Positions 60,906 through 64,000 of a stretch of DNA of 64,000 nt are shown in pieces. Source of the stretch: Muribaculaceae bacterium. Lineage in GTDB: Bacteria; Bacteroidota; Bacteroidia; Bacteroidales; Muribaculaceae. The notes beneath the pieces are model-generated. The model saw nothing but the letters and a program-made list of their open reading frames with translations, did not search any database and was not told where the DNA came from. The stretch spans positions 8,897-72,896 of the forward strand of contig VSPD01000007.1 in assembly GCA_009775125.1 (NCBI GenBank), written 5' to 3'. Position 1 is the first letter of the stretch; every line of letters begins with the position of its first letter. Both the position numbers and the translations under genes were made by a program.

Positions 60906-61814
60906 ATGGAACTGCGACAACTGAAATATTTTACCACTACTGCCGAATTCCTTAACTTTTCGGAGGCGGCAAGGGCTCTTAACATAACACAAAGCACACT
61001 CTCGCAGCAGATAGCCACACTCGAAGGCGAACTGGGCGTAAAGCTCTTTGAGCGCACCCGTCACTCGATGACCCTTACAGATATTGGCAAGGCTTTCCTG
61101 CCCTCGGCCTTGCGCACGATTCACGACGCGGAGTCGTGTATCGACCGGATTCACGACGTGCTCGGCCTCGAAGAAGGCGAAATAAATATCGGCACAACTT
61201 ACACTTTCTCTCCGCTGCTGAGAGAGACCGTGCTCGATTTCATGCGGAAGCATCCAAAAATAAAACTGAATATCTACTGCAAGTCGATGGAAGAACTGCT
61301 CGATTTGCTTATTCACCGCAAAATCGACGTGGCATTATCCTACAAGCCTATGAATCTGTGCCGCTCCATCGAGTCGCATATTCTTTTCGACAGTTCCCTG
61401 TGCGTAGCCGTAGGGCGAGAGCATCCGCTTGCCGCGCAACGCTCCGTCACATTCCGCGACGTGGAGCGTTTCCCGGTATGCCTGCCGGCAAAAGGAATGC
61501 AGGCCCGCAACACCCTCGACCGCATACTCGAAACCGCCAACCACACCAGCCTTGATGTGCGGCTCGAAATAAACGATATAAACATACTTCTCGACCTGGT
61601 GGCAAAAAGCAACCTGCTCACATTCCTGTCACAAGCCACGCTTATCGACCATCCCGAAATAGCCGGCGTGCCTATATCGGGCGTCGAGGCCTCGATGCAA
61701 GGGTCGTTCCATATCATAAAAGACAGTTATATCAAAACCGCCACACGCCACTTCCTCAAAAGCCTGTGCGAGAACAAATCCTTCTCAATGGCAATGCTCT
61801 CCTTCCTCAACTGA
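60906..61814 (+). CDS. LysR-type transcriptional regulator
   Basis: 302 residues. N-terminal winged HTH (MELRQLKYFTTTAEFLNFSE, LNITQSTLSQQIATLEGELG), then the effector-binding fold. Five bp after the exporter gene, so it probably regulates export in response to a metabolite; the ligand is unknown. Similar in the linker to OxyR-clade regulators. Confidence 0.9.
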   Translation: MELRQLKYFTTTAEFLNFSEAARALNITQSTLSQQIATLEGELGVKLFERTRHSMTLTDIGKAFLPSALRTIHDAESCIDRIHDVLGLEEGEINIGTTYTFSPLLRETVLDFMRKHPKIKLNIYCKSMEELLDLLIHRKIDVALSYKPMNLCRSIESHILFDSSLCVAVGREHPLAAQRSVTFRDVERFPVCLPAKGMQARNTLDRILETANHTSLDVRLEINDINILLDLVAKSNLLTFLSQATLIDHPEIAGVPISGVEASMQGSFHIIKDSYIKTATRHFLKSLCENKSFSMAMLSFLN

Positions 61815-61947
61815 CAGCGTCAGCGGGTGTATCAAAAAAGCTTTCATACAGAAATTGCAGGGACGCACCCTCATCTGTGAAATTTTTTGTTTTCCCTCTT
61901 TATGATATTTTGGCAGCATATGCACCGACTTTTTCGGCTTGTGCTGT

Positions 61948-62901
61948 TTAGCCGAAGGTGAGGCGGCCGGAGGCGACGGTGAGGGGGGCGGGGATGTTGT
62001 TGGTGTAGAGGGCGCCGGTGCCGAGACCTTGAGGAAGGGTAATTTCGTATTTTGATGTGAGCCACGAGCCAATGGCGGCCAGACCGACGTTGGATTCGAG
62101 CGCCGATGTGGCCCACCACCCTATTCCTCGGGCCCGGGCCGCGGCTATCCATACGTCGGAATGGGCGAAACCGCCGCATAGGGCAGGTTTCAATATGATG
62201 TATTGCGGACGGATGGCATCGAGCATGGATGCCTTATCGGCATCGGAGCGTACGCCGATAAGTTCTTCATCGAGAGCAATTGGTATCGGGCTTTCACGGC
62301 AGATACGCTCCATTGCCTCCCACTGTCCGGCCTTTACAGGCTGTTCGAGGGAATGGATGCAGTGGCGCGAAAGAGCGTCGAGGCGTTGGAGGGCATTGTC
62401 GGGAGTGAAAGCTCCGTTGGCATCGAGGCGTATTTCAAGGTCGGAGGGCGAAAAACGGCTGCGGAGCGACGCCACCATATCGAGCTCGTCGGCAAAATCG
62501 ATGCCTCCAATTTTCAATTTGATACATCGGAAACCTTCGGCGAGTTTTTGCTCGACGCGTTCCTGCATCAAGCGTTTGTCGCCCATCCACACAAGGCCGT
62601 TGATGGGCACCGACCAGCTTTGCGAGGAATTGACGGGGTTTTCGAGCAAACGCCGCATAGATTCCACTCCAAATATTATGGAGGAATAATCGGGGACATA
62701 TTCGAGGCCGGAACTGCACACGCGCATGAGCTGCCGCTCATAATCGGGCACATCGTCGGCGCTCAGCCCGGCAAAGAGCGGACACTCGGCCACCACGCCG
62801 TCGCCTTCGATGAAATAGGTGTCCTTATACCGCATCACGGCCCGCGATGTGCGGGCCTCGAAGCGGAAATAAAGACGATATTTCGAACATGAGAATATCA
62901 T
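61948..62901 (-). CDS. menC: o-Succinylbenzoate synthase
   Basis: 317 residues, enolase superfamily. KLKIGG holds the catalytic Lys pair, LRLDANGAF-like and SLEQPVKAGQ and ALDEEL hold the metal ligands, and IILKPALCGG the second Lys. Makes o-succinylbenzoate from SHCHC in menaquinone synthesis. The ATG overlaps menB's stop by 4 nt. Confidence 0.88.
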   Translation of the reverse strand: MIFSCSKYRLYFRFEARTSRAVMRYKDTYFIEGDGVVAECPLFAGLSADDVPDYERQLMRVCSSGLEYVPDYSSIIFGVESMRRLLENPVNSSQSWSVPINGLVWMGDKRLMQERVEQKLAEGFRCIKLKIGGIDFADELDMVASLRSRFSPSDLEIRLDANGAFTPDNALQRLDALSRHCIHSLEQPVKAGQWEAMERICRESPIPIALDEELIGVRSDADKASMLDAIRPQYIILKPALCGGFAHSDVWIAAARARGIGWWATSALESNVGLAAIGSWLTSKYEITLPQGLGTGALYTNNIPAPLTVASGRLTFG

Positions 62902-63716
62902 CCGGGAAATTGCGGGAATTGGTCGAAATCGGGGTCGCGTTTTTCAAGGAATGCGTTTTTGCCTTCCTGGGCCTCGTCCATGAGATAGTACATGAGAGTG
63001 GCGTCGCCGGCAAACTCCATCAGGCCGTGCTGGCCGTCGAGCTCTGCATTGAGGGCGCGTTTAATCATGCGTATGGCAAACGGGCTGCGCTTCATGATTG
63101 TCATGCACCAGTCCACCACTTCATCTTCGAGTTTATCGAGCGGCACGACCTTGTTAATCATGCCCATTTCGAGAGCTTCCTGCGCTGAATATTGGCGACA
63201 GAGGAACCATATCTCGCGCGCTTTCTTCTGTCCCACGCAACGGGCCAGGTACGACGAGCCAAATCCGGCGTCGAAGCTGCCCACCTTGGGTCCGGTCTGA
63301 CCGAATATGGCATTTTCCGATGCTATGGACAAGTCGCAAACCACATTGAGGACATTACCGCCGCCGATTGCATATCCGTTTACCATGGCTATGACGGGCT
63401 TGGTGAGCGAACGTATGGCTTTATGGATGTCGAGCACGTTGAGACGCGGAGTGCCGTCGGCATCGCGATAGCCGCCACGGCTTTTGTAATTCTGGTCGCC
63501 GCCCGAGCAGAATGCCTTGTCGCCGGCACCGGTGAGCACCACAACTTTCACTTCGGGATGCTCGCGGCAGTAGGTGAGCGCGTCGAGCATCTGATGATTT
63601 GTTTGCGGACGGAAGGCGTTGTACACTTCGGGGCGATTGATGGTAATTTTCGCAATGCCTTCGTAAAATTCGAAAAGCAGGTCGGAATATTCCTTTATTT
63701 GAGTCCAGGTTCGCAT
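62898..63716 (-). CDS. menB: 1,4-Dihydroxy-2-naphthoyl-CoA synthase
   Basis: 272 residues, crotonase fold. FCSGGDQNYKSRGGY, NGYAIGGGNVL and GQTGPKVGSFDAGFGSSYLA match MenB closely. Closes the second ring of menaquinone. Its 5' end lies 9 bp from a 195-bp inverted-repeat element. Confidence 0.95.
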   Translation of the reverse strand: MRTWTQIKEYSDLLFEFYEGIAKITINRPEVYNAFRPQTNHQMLDALTYCREHPEVKVVVLTGAGDKAFCSGGDQNYKSRGGYRDADGTPRLNVLDIHKAIRSLTKPVIAMVNGYAIGGGNVLNVVCDLSIASENAIFGQTGPKVGSFDAGFGSSYLARCVGQKKAREIWFLCRQYSAQEALEMGMINKVVPLDKLEDEVVDWCMTIMKRSPFAIRMIKRALNAELDGQHGLMEFAGDATLMYYLMDEAQEGKNAFLEKRDPDFDQFPQFPG

Positions 63717-63724
63717 TACTATGA

Positions 63725-63919
63725 TAAGTAGATGTTAAAAATTAATTTATATTTACAAGCAGATGTTGTTTCATTTCAACAGCCATATCTTCGGATGCTT
63801 TTTGGCCGCTTTCTTCCTCATCGTCAGTCACGTAGCTCGCTACGCTCCTTCCTCCTCGGAAGAAATCGCCTCAAAAATCATCTCGAATATATTGTCTGTT
63901 AATTTTTAACATCTACTTA
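63725..63919. repeat. MITE-like element with 21-bp inverted ends
   Basis: Perfect inverted ends (63725-63745 and 63899-63919) around about 150 bp containing CGTAGC-TC-GCTACG (63831-63844). Flanks show at best a 2-bp GA duplication. It covers the place where the menB promoter and leader should be, so it probably affects menB expression. Confidence 0.55.
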
Positions 63920-64000
63920 GAGTCAATGATTCGGTAAAAATAACCGAAATAGTTGAAACTTAGGTTAATATACCGAATTGTCAAATACAAATGAATCGCC

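Overview
The window looks like a Bacteroidales chromosome (a Muribaculaceae-like gut bacterium is my guess) carrying most of a temperate tailed prophage. Three things support the order. First, several operons are preceded by the Bacteroidetes promoter form TTTG-N19/20-TAnnTTTG. Second, the host part encodes a Bacteroidetes-type serine palmitoyltransferase and MenC/MenB of menaquinone synthesis. Third, many phage proteins are of types seen in Bacteroides/Prevotella prophages. The genus is an inference.

Positions 1 to about 46.8 kb are prophage. Almost all of its genes read on the minus strand, so function runs right to left. 46.2-42.3 kb holds the lysogeny switch (a plus-strand XRE-type repressor facing a minus-strand HTH gene), a LuxR-type regulator, a zinc-ribbon/TOPRIM/helicase primase and a DnaA-C-like protein. 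42-36 kb holds small early genes, an antirepressor-like protein, a HicAB toxin-antitoxin pair, a BRCT protein with a decayed exonuclease domain, and a four-gene operon behind a structured leader. 36.0-35.2 kb is a non-coding gap with large palindromes, a parS-like site and an operator-promoter. 35.2-28.6 kb holds the ClpP-type prohead protease, major capsid protein, a probable tail protein, a phosphoribosyltransferase, a PLD-like protein and the terminase. 27-25 kb is the lysis cassette (holin-like protein, amidase endolysin, unimolecular spanin) with its own promoter. 24.6-18 kb holds a MutS-domain-I protein, the portal and head-tail proteins. 18-8 kb holds a 2032-residue fibre-like protein and a complete diversity-generating retroelement (DGR): variable protein, a non-variable paralogue, Avd, template repeat and reverse transcriptase. 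8.1-6.8 kb is a GC-rich, purine-rich, palindrome-dense stretch without convincing genes, which I regard as the best candidate for something undescribed. 6.6-0.45 kb holds the tape measure and a tail protein, ending head-on against a tyrosine integrase that runs off the left edge.

The right edge of the prophage is not resolved. A strong terminator (46.78 kb), an MntA/HepT toxin-antitoxin pair with a perfect promoter, and a tRNA-Leu(CAA) follow. From 48 kb on the content is host: an acetyltransferase, several unknown proteins, a DJ-1 family protein, a Sel1-repeat protein, a tautomerase, lipoproteins, an ECF sigma factor with a membrane partner, serine palmitoyltransferase, glycerate kinase, a split ThrE-type exporter with a LysR regulator, and menC-menB. 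A 195-bp element with perfect 21-bp inverted ends abuts menB.

The phage genes fit one programme. Early minus-strand promoters drive small regulators and replication. A late promoter at 34.2 kb drives the head genes, and a separate promoter drives lysis. The DGR would vary a C-type-lectin-like tail-tip protein and so the host range. Promoters, RNA elements and most phage functions are read from sequence by eye and are untested.
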